Assembly: GCA_009787435.1 (NCBI GenBank)
Contig: WRFW01000120.1
Location: 1 to 5,836 of the forward strand
DNA: 5,836 nucleotides
DNA from: Defluviitaleaceae bacterium
Lineage (GTDB): Bacteria; Bacillota; Clostridia; Lachnospirales; UBA5962
Reading direction: 5' to 3'
A model generated the notes under the pieces. It saw only the letters and a program-made list of their open reading frames with translations. It made no database searches and had not been told where the DNA came from. The first letter of the stretch is position 1. Each line of letters opens with the position of its first letter. Position numbers and translations under genes: made by a program. Positions 5,716-5,836 of the stretch are shown piece by piece.

Positions 5716-5763
5716 CTCTTTTAATTGCCGTGTTCAAAGGCTTGTATTGAACTTTGATAACCC

Positions 5764-5792
5764 CTAGAATGGTCTTATTTTAGCCATACTAG
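5764..5792. repeat. Imperfect inverted repeat upstream of the cyclophilin promoter
   Basis: CTAGAATGG (5764-5772) and CCATACTAG (5784-5792) are 9-base arms with one mismatch around an 11-base spacer. No U-run follows on either strand, so it looks more like an operator than a terminator. It lies about 50 bp upstream of the -35 box and overlaps the first of the 11-bp direct repeats. Confidence 0.5.
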
Positions 5793-5821
5793 TAACAAGC
5801 TAGTAACGTATTAGTAACAAC
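5789..5821. repeat. Three tandem 11-bp direct repeats with TAGTAAC core
   Basis: TAGTAAC occurs at 5790-5796, 5801-5807 and 5812-5818, exactly 11 bp apart, so successive copies face nearly the same side of the helix. Units 1 and 2 share CTAGTAAC; unit 3 has TTAGTAAC. No further in-phase copy is seen before the window ends. Such spacing is typical of cooperative protein-binding sites, but no binding protein can be named. Confidence 0.6.
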
Positions 5822-5836
5822 ATTAAGCCTAATTTT

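Noticed and set aside
5734..5757. Short inverted repeat TCAAAG/CTTTGA upstream of the cyclophilin promoter
   Set aside because: It has only six base pairs, a 12-base loop and no U-run. It is too weak to call a terminator or operator.
1..5836. CRISPR array, insertion sequence, tRNA or rRNA gene
   Set aside because: I saw no regularly spaced long repeats, transposase-like frames, terminal repeats or tRNA-like cloverleaf on either strand.

Overview
The window is AT-rich, and every gene in it lies on the minus strand, so transcription runs from high to low coordinates. Several features point to a low-GC Gram-positive (Bacillota), more likely a clostridial (Lachnospirales-like) than a bacillar lineage. 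These are the rplU-prp-rpmA-obgE gene order, an L27 that carries the nine-residue Firmicutes N-terminal extension, strong purine-rich ribosome binding sites, and a lipobox-bearing cyclophilin. The clostridial leaning comes from remembered family resemblance, mainly in the L27 and L21 C-termini. I do not name a genus.

Layout in transcription order. (1) Positions 5643-5836 are an upstream control region. It has a near-consensus extended -10 promoter, an inverted repeat and three 11-bp direct repeats. (2) A secreted lipoprotein peptidyl-prolyl isomerase (cyclophilin) at 5642-4890 ends in a strong hairpin terminator at 4832-4867. (3) A tightly packed thyA-dfrA-hisS operon spans 4808-2225, with stop/start overlaps of 1 and 4 nt, and is followed by an intrinsic terminator at 2083-2128. 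(4) The 454-bp stretch 1771-2224 has no intact gene. It holds that terminator, a 45-codon open frame without a start codon, a consensus promoter with an A-tract upstream, and an L21-type structured leader. (5) The ribosomal operon follows: rplU (L21), prp (the cysteine protease that trims L27), rpmA (L27), a nested hairpin, then obgE, which runs off the left edge after 194 codons.

How the genes work together. ThyA makes dTMP and releases dihydrofolate, which DfrA reduces back to tetrahydrofolate; HisRS is translated from the same mRNA. In the ribosomal operon, Prp is expected to remove the first nine residues of L27, and ObgE is a GTPase acting in large-subunit maturation.

Most of the window is ordinary housekeeping sequence, and I see no clear new system. 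The points most worth a second look are a Prp whose catalytic His-Cys loop is about six residues shorter than in the homologues I recall, the composite repeat array upstream of the cyclophilin, and the terminator-like hairpin that leaves almost no room for a thyA promoter.
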